Shown here: positions 8,302 to 16,943 of the stretch, in pieces
Layout of the letters: each line of letters starts with the position of its first letter
Numbering within the stretch: the first letter of the stretch is position 1
Origin: Paraburkholderia ultramafica
GTDB lineage: Bacteria > Pseudomonadota > Gammaproteobacteria > Burkholderiales > Burkholderiaceae
DNA: 64,000 nucleotides
Direction: 5' to 3'
NCBI RefSeq assembly: GCF_902859915.1
Contig: NZ_CADIKK010000032.1
Span: forward strand, 1-64,000
The notes under the pieces: generated by a model
The model's input: the letters and a program-made list of their open reading frames with translations, nothing else
What the model was told of the DNA's origin: nothing
The model's database searches: none
Made by a program: the position numbers and the translations under genes

Positions 8302-9891
8302 TCAGGTCACCGGCGCCGGGTTGAACAGCGTCAACGCATTGTGGAGCTTGAGCTTCTCCGCGCAGGTCTGCTTGCGGCCGCTGGCGACGTCGAGCATCAG
8401 GCGGAACAACTCCCAGCCCACCTCTTCGATGGACGCCGCGCCGGTGGCGATCGTGCCGGCGTCGATATCCATCAGGTCATGCCAGCGGCGCGCCAGATCC
8501 GAGCGCGTCGCGACCTTGATCACAGGCACTTCCGCGAGGCTGTACGGCGTGCCGCGGCCGGTGGTGAACACGTGCAGGTTGATGCCCGCGGCGACCTGCA
8601 GCGTGCCGCAGATGAAGTCGCTCGCCGGCGTGGCCGCGTAAATCAGACCTTTCTGGCGGACCTTTTCGCCCGGCGACAACACGCCGGAGATCGCCGAGTT
8701 GCCCGACTTGATGATCGAGCCCATCGCCTTTTCGACGATGTTCGACAAGCCGCCCTTCTTGTTGCCGGGCGTGGTGTTGGCGCTACGGTCGGCGCCGCCG
8801 CGCTTCAGATAATCGTCATACCACTGCATCTCGCGGATGATCGCCGCGGCGACGTCCGCGTTGGCCGCGCGCGCCGTCAGCTGATCGACGCCGTCGCGCA
8901 CTTCGGTGACTTCCGAGAACATCACCGTCGCGCCGGCGCGCACCAGCAGGTCGGTCGCGAAGCCCACCGCCGGATTCGCGGTCAGCCCGGAGAACGCGTC
9001 GCTGCCGCCGCACTGCACGCCGATCACCAGATCGGACGCGGGACAGGTCTCGCGGCGGCGGTTGTTCAAGCGCTTCAGATGACCGTCGGCCATCCGCATG
9101 ATCGACTCGATCATCGACTGGAAGCCGACGTGCGCTTCGTCCTGCAGCACCACCACGTCGCCGTTCAGATCGGCTTCGACATCGCCGATATCCGCGACTT
9201 CGGCGACATTCGCGGCCGCCGCGATCGGAATCGTGCCGGGCGGCATCAGACGCTCGGGCTGCAGCTTCTCGCAACCGAGGCTGACCATCATCACCTCGCC
9301 GCCGAAATTCGGATTCAGGCTGATGTTGCGCACGGTGCGGATCGGCACCATCGCGTCGGGCGCGTCGATCGCGACGCCGCAGCCGTAGGTGTGGCCGAGG
9401 CTCACCACGTCGTCGACATTGGGGTAGTTCGGCAGCAGCTCGGCCTTGATGCGCGTGACCGCATGCTGGACCACGTCGGCCACGCATTGCACCGTGGTCG
9501 TGATCGCGAGAATGTTGCGCGAGCCGACCGAGCCGTCGGCATTGCGGTAACCCTCGAACGTGTAGCCTTCGAGCGGCGGCATCTCCGGCGCCTTGATCGT
9601 GGCGATCGGCAGATCTTCGAGTCGCGGCGGGCTCGGCATGCGGATCACGTGTTCGTTGATCCAGCTGCCCTTCGGCAAAGCCTTGAGCGCGTAGCCGATC
9701 ACCACGTTGTAGCGGATGACCTCGGCACCCTCGGCCAGATCGGCCAGCGCAACCTTGTGCCCTTGCGGCACGCGCTCGCGCAGCGCGAGACCATCGGGGA
9801 AAACCGCGCCCTCGCCCAGACCGCCGTCGTTGACGACGATCGCGACATTGTCATTGGGGTGAACGCGAATGTAGAGCGGAGATTGTTCCAT
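8302..9891 (-). CDS. garD: Galactarate dehydratase (UxaA/GarD family)
   Basis: A 529-aa protein close to the length of E. coli GarD. The N-terminal SAF-like domain (IRVHPNDNVAIVVNDGGL) is followed by the large UxaA-type catalytic domain with GYRNADGSVGSRN, LGHTYGCGVAIDAPDA, LGCEKLQPE and VQCGGSDAFSG. It dehydrates meso-galactarate to 5-keto-4-deoxy-D-glucarate, an iron-dependent reaction in the known family. AAGGAT upstream of the ATG at 9891 supports the start. It heads the garD-udh-lactonase unit, transcribed divergently from kdgD, with a GntR-type box at 9937-9955 in its leader. Confidence 0.93.
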   Translation of the reverse strand: MEQSPLYIRVHPNDNVAIVVNDGGLGEGAVFPDGLALRERVPQGHKVALADLAEGAEVIRYNVVIGYALKALPKGSWINEHVIRMPSPPRLEDLPIATIKAPEMPPLEGYTFEGYRNADGSVGSRNILAITTTVQCVADVVQHAVTRIKAELLPNYPNVDDVVSLGHTYGCGVAIDAPDAMVPIRTVRNISLNPNFGGEVMMVSLGCEKLQPERLMPPGTIPIAAAANVAEVADIGDVEADLNGDVVVLQDEAHVGFQSMIESIMRMADGHLKRLNNRRRETCPASDLVIGVQCGGSDAFSGLTANPAVGFATDLLVRAGATVMFSEVTEVRDGVDQLTARAANADVAAAIIREMQWYDDYLKRGGADRSANTTPGNKKGGLSNIVEKAMGSIIKSGNSAISGVLSPGEKVRQKGLIYAATPASDFICGTLQVAAGINLHVFTTGRGTPYSLAEVPVIKVATRSDLARRWHDLMDIDAGTIATGAASIEEVGWELFRLMLDVASGRKQTCAEKLKLHNALTLFNPAPVT

Positions 9892-9936
9892 TGCATCGAT
9901 CCTTATGGCGTCGTACGCCTGCTGCGCCATCTATTC

Positions 9937-9955
9937 ATACGTCATCCTACAACAT
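9937..9955 (-). promoter_or_regulatory. GntR-type operator in the garD leader
   Basis: Read on the minus strand: ATGTTGTAGGATGACGTAT. It contains the imperfect palindrome TAGG-ATGA-CGTA and matches the boxes at 10036, 13964, 14083 and 26071. It is centred about 55 nt upstream of the garD start codon, a repressor-compatible position. Confidence 0.65.
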
Positions 9956-10035
9956 GGAAGTTTGCATGGATGTTCCGTATTTACCCCTATAGCGTGCATT
10001 ATGCCGCGAAACCCCGTTGAGTTAGCCGTTTTGTT

Positions 10036-10052
10036 GTTGTACGATGACGTAT
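10036..10052 (+). promoter_or_regulatory. GntR-type operator upstream of kdgD
   Basis: GTTGTACGATGACGTAT with palindromic core TACG-ATGA-CGTA, about 65 nt before the kdgD start. Same box as in front of garD on the other strand, so both divergent units are probably co-controlled. Confidence 0.65.
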
Positions 10053-10117
10053 AAGAAATCTCAATTTCAAGAGAACTTCTACCAAACGACTCAAAAACCG
10101 ACGCCTGGATACTCATC

Positions 10118-11035
10118 ATGACGACACCGCAGGAACTGAAGCAGATCGTTTCGGAAGGCCTCCTGTCCTTCCCCGTTACCGACTTTGACGCCCAAGGCGA
10201 ATTCCGCGCCGACACGTATGCTGAGCGCCTCGAATGGCTCGCGCCGTACGGCGCTTCGGCGCTGTTTGTCGCGGGCGGCACGGGCGAGTTCTTCTCGCTG
10301 ACGCACAACGACTATTCGAACGTCGTGCGCACCGCGGCCGAAGTCTGCAAGGGCAAGGTGCCGATCCTGGCCGGCGCCGGCGGCCCGACCCGCGTCGCGA
10401 TCGCGTACGCGAAGGAAGCCGGGCGCCATGGCGCGAACGGCATTCTGCTGATGCCGCATTACCTGACCGAAGCCTGCCAGGAAGGTATCGCCGCGCACGC
10501 CGAAGAAGTCTGCAAGGCCGTGCCGAACATGGGCGTGATCATCTACAACCGGGCGAACTCCAAGCTTAACGCCGATATGCTGGAAGGTCTGGCAGAGCGC
10601 TGCCCGAACCTGATCGGCTTCAAGGACGGCGTGGGCGAGATCGAAAACATGATGACGATCCGCCGCCGCCTGGGCGACCGCTTCTCGTACCTCGGCGGCC
10701 TGCCGACCGCGGAAGTCTACGCCGCGGCCTACAAGGCGCTGGGCGTGCCGGTGTACTCGTCGGCGGTGTTCAACTTCATTCCGAAGACCGCGATGGACTT
10801 CTACCGCGCGATCGCCGCGGACGACCACGCGACGGTCGGCAAGCTGATCGACGAATTCTTCCTGCCGTACCTGAAGATCCGCAACCGCCGTGCAGGCTAC
10901 GCGGTCAGCATCGTGAAGGCGGGTGCGAAGCTGGTCGGCCATAGCGCCGGCCCGGTGCGCGCACCGCTGACCGACCTGACCGACGAAGAAATGAGCCAGC
11001 TCGACGCGCTGATCAGGAAGCTCGGCCCGCAGTAA
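10118..11035 (+). CDS. kdgD: 5-dehydro-4-deoxyglucarate dehydratase (DHDPS/NAL family)
   Basis: A 305-aa class I lyase of the dihydrodipicolinate synthase family. The Schiff-base lysine is Lys169 in IGFKDGVG, the catalytic tyrosine Tyr143 in IIYNRAN, and GGTGEF (53-58) is the carboxylate-binding turn. SFPVTDFDAQGEF and GVPVYSSAVFNFIP are characteristic of KdgD (EC 4.2.1.41), which decarboxylates and dehydrates 5-keto-4-deoxyglucarate to 2-oxoglutarate semialdehyde. The ribosome binding site is weak. It is followed by a strong terminator at 11111-11144, so it is probably a single-gene unit, divergent from garD. Confidence 0.94.
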   Translation: MTTPQELKQIVSEGLLSFPVTDFDAQGEFRADTYAERLEWLAPYGASALFVAGGTGEFFSLTHNDYSNVVRTAAEVCKGKVPILAGAGGPTRVAIAYAKEAGRHGANGILLMPHYLTEACQEGIAAHAEEVCKAVPNMGVIIYNRANSKLNADMLEGLAERCPNLIGFKDGVGEIENMMTIRRRLGDRFSYLGGLPTAEVYAAAYKALGVPVYSSAVFNFIPKTAMDFYRAIAADDHATVGKLIDEFFLPYLKIRNRRAGYAVSIVKAGAKLVGHSAGPVRAPLTDLTDEEMSQLDALIRKLGPQ

Positions 11036-11110
11036 TGCAGCCGGCGTCACGGCTGGGATAAACACCCGACTGCCGTGCGAACGACGGCCGCGTAGACGGC
11101 TGCGTCATGA

Positions 11111-11144
11111 ACGCCCGGGACGGCAACGTCGCCGGGCGTTTTTT
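11111..11144 (+). terminator. Rho-independent terminator after kdgD
   Basis: ACGCCCGG (11111-11118) pairs with CCGGGCGT (11132-11139), enclosing GACG-GCAA-CGTC with one bulged G, followed by a run of T (11139-11144). Confidence 0.85.
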
Positions 11145-11247
11145 GTGCCGCGGGCAGGCGGCGCGCGACGCTTCATGCGCACACGCGCCGCGCTGCCCCC
11201 GATCGCCAAACGTAACGGCCACGGCCACGCGCTGCGCCGCGCCTAAG

Positions 11248-11290
11248 CGACCGACCACCGACCGATCGACCGATCGACCGACCGACCGAC
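11248..11290. repeat. Tetranucleotide CGAC/CGAT simple sequence repeat
   Basis: About ten consecutive 4-mers, mostly CGAC with two CGAT and one 3-nt interruption, between the kdgD terminator and the regulator promoter. Not in a supported gene. Such tracts vary in copy number by slippage. Confidence 0.75.
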
Positions 11291-11414
11291 TGCCGGTTAT
11301 CGTACTTCCGGGCGCCTGCGCAAGCACCATTGTTGCTTCGCCAGGCGCCCTATTGCGGGCGCCGACGCCACGTAAGGCGCCGGCGCTGAAAATGATCCGG
11401 CGTTTATATAATCA

Positions 11415-11435
11415 GTCGTCAGACGACGGTATAAT
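11415..11435 (+). promoter_or_regulatory. Palindromic operator adjoining the -10 of the GntR regulator gene
   Basis: GTCGTC-A-GACGAC (11415-11427) is a perfect 13-bp palindrome of the FadR-class form TNGTNNNACNA. It is followed at 11430-11435 by an exact TATAAT. The operator therefore lies in the -35/-10 spacer, the classic position for autorepression. No good -35 hexamer was found. The regulator start is at 11483. Confidence 0.6.
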
Positions 11436-11482
11436 GAGTTGCAGAGCGTAACTGCAACTATCCGATTCAAGGGGCGTTTCCG

Positions 11483-12226
11483 ATGGCTACACCACTGGCA
11501 TCCGCAGCACCGCCACGACGCGCTCGCAATCTTGCCGAGTTCGTCGTCAGCTACGTCACCGAGCAAATCGCGACCAACGCGCTGAAGCCCGGCGACAAAC
11601 TGCCGACCGAATCACAACTGATGGTCACGCTGAGCGTGAGCCGCACGGTGATTCGCGAAGCGATTTCACGCTTGCAGGCCGGCAAGATCATCGAGACGCG
11701 GCACGGCATCGGCAGCTTCGTGCTGGAGCCGCAGCGCGAGAAGCTGGGCATCGACATGGTGCCCGCCACCACGCTGCGCGACGTGCTGTCCATCCTCGAG
11801 CTGCGCATCAGTCTCGAAACGGAGTGCGCCGGTCTGGCCGCGCAACGCGCGAAGCCGGACGACCTCGTGCGCATGCGCGCCGCGCTCGACGCGATCGAAG
11901 CCACCCGCCACAACGGGCTGGACAGTGTGGACGCGGACCTGCAGTTCCATATTTCGGTCGCGCGTGCAACGGGCAACCGCTATTTCGTCGACATCCTCAC
12001 GCAAATGGGCAGCGCGCTGATTCCGCGTAACCGGCTCGACTCGGCCGGCATTGCGCGCGCGGAACCGGACGCGTATCTGACACTCGTCAACCTCGAGCAC
12101 GAGAGCATTCTCGAAGCGATCACCCGGCACGATGCGGAAGGTGCACGCGCGGCCATGCGCATGCACCTGTCCAATAGCCGTGAACGGTTGCGGCGCGCCA
12201 ACGAGAGCGCCGAGGCGAATAGTTGA
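11483..12226 (+). CDS. GntR-family transcriptional regulator, FadR subfamily (FCD domain)
   Basis: A 247-aa DNA-binding regulator. The winged helix-turn-helix occupies roughly residues 16-80 (LKPGDKLPTESQLM, VSRTVIREAISRLQAGKIIE, GIGSFV) and an all-helical FCD effector domain about 95-235 with the histidine-containing segments LQFHISVARATGN and LEHESILEAI, where a metal and a carboxylic acid usually bind. It sits between kdgD and the aldehyde dehydrogenase gene and is the only regulator inside the aldarate locus, so it is the best candidate to bind the shared box. The effector is probably an aldarate or uronate, which is inference. A palindrome on its own promoter suggests autoregulation. Confidence 0.9.
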   Translation: MATPLASAAPPRRARNLAEFVVSYVTEQIATNALKPGDKLPTESQLMVTLSVSRTVIREAISRLQAGKIIETRHGIGSFVLEPQREKLGIDMVPATTLRDVLSILELRISLETECAGLAAQRAKPDDLVRMRAALDAIEATRHNGLDSVDADLQFHISVARATGNRYFVDILTQMGSALIPRNRLDSAGIARAEPDAYLTLVNLEHESILEAITRHDAEGARAAMRMHLSNSRERLRRANESAEANS

Positions 12227-12250
12227 TTCATCGAGCTGCACGCAAAATGA

Positions 12251-12286
12251 AAATGGCCGGGATTTCAATTCCCGGCCATTTTTTTA
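12251..12286. terminator. Bidirectional terminator between the GntR gene and the aldehyde dehydrogenase gene
   Basis: AAATGGCCGGG (12251-12261) and CCCGGCCATTT (12271-12281) form an 11-bp stem with a 9-nt loop. T-run follows on the plus strand and an A-rich stretch precedes, so it can serve both convergent genes. Confidence 0.85.
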
Positions 12287-12349
12287 ACCCGCTGCTTTCG
12301 CTCGTGGCTCAGCGGTTATCTGCCGAGCCACGAGCGCGCAACTACATCC

Positions 12350-13933
12350 TCAACCGCGCGTGATTTCGCCGTCGCGACGACGCCACAGATCCAGCGGATT
12401 GCTGTCGGCCAGCGCTTCGGGCAGCAGATCGGCCGGGAAGTCCTGGTAGCACACCGGGCGCAGGAAGCGCTCGATCGACGTCGTGCCGACCGACGTCGCG
12501 CGGCTGTCCGAGGTGGCCGGGAACGGGCCGCCGTGCACCATCGCGTGCGACACCTCGACGCCCGTCGGGTAACCGTTGACCAGAATCCGCCCGGCTTTGC
12601 GCTCGAGAATCGGCACCAGCTGCTTCGCCGCGGCGAGGTCGGCGCTGTCCATCTGCAGCGTCGCGGTCAACTGGCCGGCTAAGTGCCCGGCAACCTTCAG
12701 CAGTTCCTGCTCGTCCTTGCAACGCACGATGGTCGACACCGGGCCGAACACTTCGTCTTCCAGCGCCGGGTTGGCGAGGAACGTCTGCGCATCGGTCACG
12801 AACAGCGCCGCGCGAGCCTGCGTCGGGCCGTTTGCCTCGACGCCGCGCGCCACAGCCTCGACGCCCCTGGTCGCCGCCAGCTTGCTCTCGCCGTCCTGAT
12901 ACGCGGCGTGGATGCCGGCGGTCAGCATGGTCTGGGCCGGCTTGCCGCTCAGCGCTTCCGACGCCGTCGCGACGAAGCCCTTCAATGCGTCGCTGTCGAC
13001 GGCGATCGCGAGGCCCGGGTTGGTACAGAACTGCCCCGCGCCAAGCACAAGCGAATCGACGAAACCGCGCGCGATGCTGTCGCCGCGTTGCGCCAGCGCG
13101 TTCGGCAGCATGAACACGGGGTTGATGCTGCTCATTTCCGCGTAGACCGGAATCGGCTCGGCACGCGCCGCCGCGACGCGCATCAGCGATGTGCCGCCCG
13201 CGCGCGAACCCGTGAAGCCCACCGCCTTGATCGCCGGATGCGACACCAGCGCTTCGCCGACCAGATTGCCGGCGCCGACGATCAGCGAGAACACGCCTTC
13301 AGGCAAGTCCATTTCCTGCGCGACGCGCTGAATCACACGGCCGACCATCTCCGAGGTCCCGAGGTGCGCGCGGTGCGCCTTCACCACGACCGGGCAACCG
13401 GCTGCGAGCGCCGCAGCCGTGTCGCCGCCCGCCACCGAGAACGCGAGTGGGAAGTTGCTGGCGCCGAACACCGCGACCGGGCCGAGCGCGACCTTCTGCA
13501 TACGCAGATCCGAGCGCGGCAGCGGCTTGCGCTCCGGCAGCGGCGAATCGAGGGTTGCGGCGAGCCATTGGCCGGCGCGCACCACTTGCGCAAACAGTTT
13601 GAGCTGGCCGGTCGTGCGGCCGCGCTCGCCTTCGAGACGTGCCTTCGGCAGACCGGATTCCTGCTGCGCCCGCTCGATCAGCGCGTCGCCCAGCGCGGTG
13701 ATGCCGTCGGCGATGCGTTCGAGAAACTCGGCGCGCACCGTCAGCGGCAGTTGCCGGTACGGGTCGAACGCCTGCTGCGCCAGTTCGCACGCGAGCTGGA
13801 CTTGAGCGACGCCGCCGCTGCCGAAAACCGGCTCGGCGATCTCGGACCCCGTGGCGGGATTGACCGCGTGCAATGGTTGTTCCTCGCCGCGTACTGCTTT
13901 GCGGCCGATCAGCATTTCGCCGGTAATCGACAT
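12350..13933 (-). CDS. 2,5-dioxovalerate (2-oxoglutarate semialdehyde) dehydrogenase, ALDH family
   Basis: A 527-aa aldehyde dehydrogenase. The catalytic Cys303 is in GAGQFCTNPG, the general base Glu266 in YAEMSSINPVF, and the cofactor loop FTGSRAGG at 240-247. SSINPVFMLPNAL and the C-terminal WRRRDGEITRG are typical of the KGSADH branch (EC 1.2.1.26), which oxidises 2-oxoglutarate semialdehyde, the product of KdgD, to 2-oxoglutarate. AAGGAAAG upstream supports the ATG. A GntR-type box lies 31 nt upstream at 13964-13983, so it is probably coregulated with garD and kdgD. Divergent from garL. Confidence 0.92.
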   Translation of the reverse strand: MSITGEMLIGRKAVRGEEQPLHAVNPATGSEIAEPVFGSGGVAQVQLACELAQQAFDPYRQLPLTVRAEFLERIADGITALGDALIERAQQESGLPKARLEGERGRTTGQLKLFAQVVRAGQWLAATLDSPLPERKPLPRSDLRMQKVALGPVAVFGASNFPLAFSVAGGDTAAALAAGCPVVVKAHRAHLGTSEMVGRVIQRVAQEMDLPEGVFSLIVGAGNLVGEALVSHPAIKAVGFTGSRAGGTSLMRVAAARAEPIPVYAEMSSINPVFMLPNALAQRGDSIARGFVDSLVLGAGQFCTNPGLAIAVDSDALKGFVATASEALSGKPAQTMLTAGIHAAYQDGESKLAATRGVEAVARGVEANGPTQARAALFVTDAQTFLANPALEDEVFGPVSTIVRCKDEQELLKVAGHLAGQLTATLQMDSADLAAAKQLVPILERKAGRILVNGYPTGVEVSHAMVHGGPFPATSDSRATSVGTTSIERFLRPVCYQDFPADLLPEALADSNPLDLWRRRDGEITRG

Positions 13934-13963
13934 TTTTCGCTTTCCTTGAATGAACGCTTTAGA

Positions 13964-13983
13964 TATAGGTCATCCTATAACAT
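13964..13983 (-). promoter_or_regulatory. GntR-type operator upstream of the 2,5-dioxovalerate dehydrogenase gene
   Basis: Minus-strand ATGTTATAGGATGACCTATA, with the perfect palindromic core TAGG-ATGA-CCTA. Starts 31 nt upstream of the ATG at 13933. Confidence 0.65.
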
Positions 13984-14082
13984 AGCAAGCCTTCCGCGCA
14001 ACCCGAAACGCTTGTCTGGTGGGGAATTCGGGTTTACGTGCCCGTTACAACCTACGACCTCGGTGCTAATCTGCCACAAGAC

Positions 14083-14101
14083 ATACGACGACCTATAACA
14101 T
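14083..14101 (-). promoter_or_regulatory. GntR-type operator upstream of garL
   Basis: Minus-strand ATGTTATAGGTCGTCGTAT, about 57 nt upstream of the garL start; same ATGTTATAGG half as the box at 13964. The two boxes face the divergent ALDH and garL promoters. Confidence 0.6.
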
Positions 14102-14157
14102 AGCGTTTAGCCACTGTCGGAGCTCGCCCGATCCATCGCAGTTCGAGGAGATATCGC

Positions 14158-14958
14158 ATGCCAGCCGTCACGCCCTACCAGGCCTTACCCAATCGCTTCC
14201 GCCGCGCGGTATGCGGCGGTGAAACCCAGATCGGCTGCTGGGCGTCGCTCGCCAGCCCGATCGTCACGGAACTGCTGGGCACGATCGGTTTCGACTGGAT
14301 GCTGCTGGACGCCGAACACGCGCCGAACGACGTGCTCACGCTGATTCCCCAGCTGATGTCGCTCAAGGACAGCGCCAGCGCGCCGGTCGTGCGGCCGCCG
14401 GCCAACGACAGCGTGTTCATCAAGCGACTCCTCGACAGCGGTTTCTCGAACTTTCTGGTGCCGTTCATCGAGAGCGCCGCAGACGCGGCCCGCGCGGTCG
14501 CCGCGACGCGCTACCCGCCGCAGGGCATTCGCGGCGTGTCGGTGAGCCATCGCGGCAACCGCTATGCGACGGTACCCGATTACTTCGAGGTCGCCAACGA
14601 CAACGTCTGCGTGATCGTGCAGATCGAGAGCCGCAAAGCCGTCGACGCGATCGACGAGATTCTCGCGGTGGACGGCATCGACGCGGTCTTCGTCGGTCCG
14701 TCCGACCTCGCGGCCTCGTACGGCCATCTCGGCAACGCGAATCATCCCGACGTGCAGCAGGCGATTGCGCGCGTCTTCGAGCGCGCCCAGGCGGCCGGCA
14801 AAGCAAGCGGCATCCTCGCCCCGGTGCAGGCCGACGCGGAGCGCTATCTGTCGATGGGCTGCCGCGTCATCGCGGTCTGCGCGGATATGGGATTGCTGAA
14901 AAACGCCGCGCAGACGGTTCAGAAACACTTCATGCAGAAACAGGCGGGCCAGGCCTGA
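14158..14958 (+). CDS. garL: 2-dehydro-3-deoxyglucarate aldolase (HpcH/HpaI family)
   Basis: A 266-aa class II pyruvate aldolase. The catalytic His54 is in LLDAEHAPND, Arg79 in VVRPP binds pyruvate, and metal ligands fall in QIESRKAVD and VFVGPSDLAASYG. RYPPQGIRGVS is a family signature. It cleaves 5-keto-4-deoxyglucarate or 2-keto-3-deoxyglucarate to pyruvate and tartronate semialdehyde (EC 4.1.2.20). GAGGAG precedes the ATG. The next gene, 77 nt downstream, is the tartronate semialdehyde reductase. This gives a second outlet for the same intermediate used by KdgD. Confidence 0.92.
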   Translation: MPAVTPYQALPNRFRRAVCGGETQIGCWASLASPIVTELLGTIGFDWMLLDAEHAPNDVLTLIPQLMSLKDSASAPVVRPPANDSVFIKRLLDSGFSNFLVPFIESAADAARAVAATRYPPQGIRGVSVSHRGNRYATVPDYFEVANDNVCVIVQIESRKAVDAIDEILAVDGIDAVFVGPSDLAASYGHLGNANHPDVQQAIARVFERAQAAGKASGILAPVQADAERYLSMGCRVIAVCADMGLLKNAAQTVQKHFMQKQAGQA

Positions 14959-15035
14959 ACCCAGGCACAAGTCAGGCATAAGCTACGCATAAGCCAGGCG
15001 CAAGCACGGCCGCCATGACATCTTCGGAGCATTCC

Positions 15036-15935
15036 ATGCAAAAAGCAGGCTTTATCGGACTCGGCATCATGGGCAAGCCCATGGCCGCCAACCTTCTCAA
15101 GAACGGCGTCGCGCTCGCCGCGTTCACGCGCAGCGGCGTGCCCGCCGATCTCACCCAGGCCGGCGCCGTCGCGTGCGACAGCCCCGCCGCGGTGGCCGCG
15201 CAGGCCGACGTGATCTTCGTCATGGTGCCGGACACACCGGACGTCGAGCGCGTGCTGTTCGGCGAACAGGGCGTCGCCAGCGCATTGCGCGCCGGACAAA
15301 TCGTGGTCGACATGAGCTCGATCTCGCCGATGGCCACGCGCGAATTCGCGGCGCGCGTGCGCGAGCGCGGCGCGGAGTATCTGGACGCGCCGGTGTCGGG
15401 CGGCGAAGTGGGCGCCAAGGCCGCAACGCTAACCATCATGGTTGGCGGCGAACCCGCGACCTTCGACAGCGTCAAGCCGCTGTTCGACATGATGGGCAAG
15501 AACGTCACACTGATCGGCGCAGTCGGCGCCGGCCAGGTGTGCAAGGTCGCCAATCAGGTGATCGTCGCCGCGACGATCGAGGCGGTCGGCGAAGCGCTGC
15601 TGCTCGCGTCGAAGGCCGGCGTCGATCCGGCACGCGTGCGTGAAGCGCTGATGGGCGGCTTCGCGTCGTCGCGCATTCTCGAAGTGCACGGCGAGCGGAT
15701 GACCAGGCGCACCTTCGATCCGGGCTTCCGCATCGAGCTGCACCAGAAGGATCTGAACCTCGCGCTGTCGACCGCGCAAGCGCTCGGCGTTTCGCTGCCG
15801 AACACCGCCACCTGCCAGGCGCTGTTCAATGCGTGCGTCGCGCATGGCGGCAAGGCGTGGGATCACTCCGCGATGGTGCGCGCGCTCGAAGTGCTCGCCA
15901 ATCACGAGATCGGCCAACAGCCTGCTCAAAGTTAA
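15036..15935 (+). CDS. garR: 2-hydroxy-3-oxopropionate (tartronate semialdehyde) reductase
   Basis: A 299-aa beta-hydroxyacid dehydrogenase. The Rossmann GFIGLGIMGKPMAANL is at 5-20, the substrate-binding DAPVSGGE near 118-124, and the catalytic lysine Lys170 in GQVCKVANQ. It reduces tartronate semialdehyde from GarL to D-glycerate with NAD(P)H (EC 1.1.1.60). I prefer the ATG at 15036, with GGAG at 15026-15029, over an in-frame ATG at 15015 that lacks a binding site; the result matches the usual family length. It follows garL in one probable operon. A 10-bp inverted repeat (15957-15966 with 15993-16002) after the stop may end the transcript. Confidence 0.92.
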   Translation: MQKAGFIGLGIMGKPMAANLLKNGVALAAFTRSGVPADLTQAGAVACDSPAAVAAQADVIFVMVPDTPDVERVLFGEQGVASALRAGQIVVDMSSISPMATREFAARVRERGAEYLDAPVSGGEVGAKAATLTIMVGGEPATFDSVKPLFDMMGKNVTLIGAVGAGQVCKVANQVIVAATIEAVGEALLLASKAGVDPARVREALMGGFASSRILEVHGERMTRRTFDPGFRIELHQKDLNLALSTAQALGVSLPNTATCQALFNACVAHGGKAWDHSAMVRALEVLANHEIGQQPAQS

Positions 15936-16023
15936 AGCCGCACGCCTTTTCGCGCCGCGCCGTTCCGCCCGCCCCATGCAGATGGAGCCGATGGAACGGC
16001 GCGTGCGTGCACGCGCGGCCTGA

Positions 16024-16929
16024 GCACATTCGCAACGACCACGGCTCCGCCGTCATCGGACACTTCTTGGCGGGCCGAATAACGACGGCTTCGACCCGGA
16101 CGCGTGCAACAACGTGCTCTGCGACGGCGTAACCTTCAACACCGGCGACGACTGCATCGCGATCAAGTCGGGCAAGGATCTCGATACGCAGTACGGCCCC
16201 GCGCAGAATCACGTGATCCAGAACTGCACGATGAACAGCGGGCACGACGGCATCACGCTCGGCAGCGAAATGGGCGGCGGCGTGCAGAACATCTACGCGC
16301 GCAATCTGCAGATGCTCAACCAGAACTGGGCGACCAATCCGCTGAACATCGCGATTCGCATCAAGACGAACATGAATCGCGGCGGCTTCGTGAAGAACTT
16401 CTATGTCGATACGGTCTCGCTGCCCAACGGCGTGAGCCTGAAAGGCGCCGGCTACGGCAGCGCGTTGCTGAAGGGCAGCCCGATCAACGCCACCGTGCCG
16501 CTCGGCGTGGTCACGGCGACGGCGGCCAACCCGTCGGCGGCACGGGGCGGCCTGATCACATTCGACTGCGATTACCAGCCGGCCAACGACGCGCTCCGAA
16601 CCCGTCCGGCCGTCGTGCAGAACGTGAACATCTCGAACGTGCAAGCGAGCAACGTCACGTCCAACGGCGCGACGGGTTCGTGTTTTCAGGCGATCGTCGC
16701 GCAGGGGCCGGTCGCGTTCGACTATAACGGCGCAGCCCCAACGCCGACCATTCCGCCGATCACCGGCGTCACGATCTCGAACTGCAACCTGGGCACCGCG
16801 GTCTGCGCCGGACCGGCTAGCGCGAGCACACCTGGGCCGATCTACGCGTACAACGTCAACGGCATTACGTTGAAAAACGTCATGATCGGCTCGACGACCT
16901 ACAACACGACGGTCGTCGATCAGCGCTAA
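16024..16929 (+). pseudogene. 5'-truncated polygalacturonase (glycoside hydrolase family 28)
   Basis: The readable frame runs from 16024, just after an in-frame TGA at 16021, to 16929. It contains the GH28 active-site blocks in order: NNDGFDPDAC (from about 16078), NTGDDCIAIKSGK, GHDGITLGSEMGGG and RIKTN. These supply the catalytic aspartates, His and the RIK substrate-binding motif. Everything before them, including signal peptide and the N-terminal half of the beta-helix, is missing, and no start codon with a ribosome binding site fits. An intact enzyme would be secreted and release galacturonate from pectate, the substrate for the adjacent pathway. GHDG in place of the usual GHG is a further oddity. 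Confidence 0.85.
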
Positions 16930-16943
16930 GCGCAAACGCAGCG

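Noticed and set aside
7480..10020. 846-codon plus-strand open frame across garD, udh and the lactonase region
   Set aside because: It is antisense to three convincing genes, is Arg/His-rich as expected of a high-GC shadow frame, and matches no family.
15957..16002. 10-bp inverted repeat after garR as a rho-independent terminator
   Set aside because: Loop of 26 nt and no T-run; kept only as a possible weak transcript end in the garR entry.
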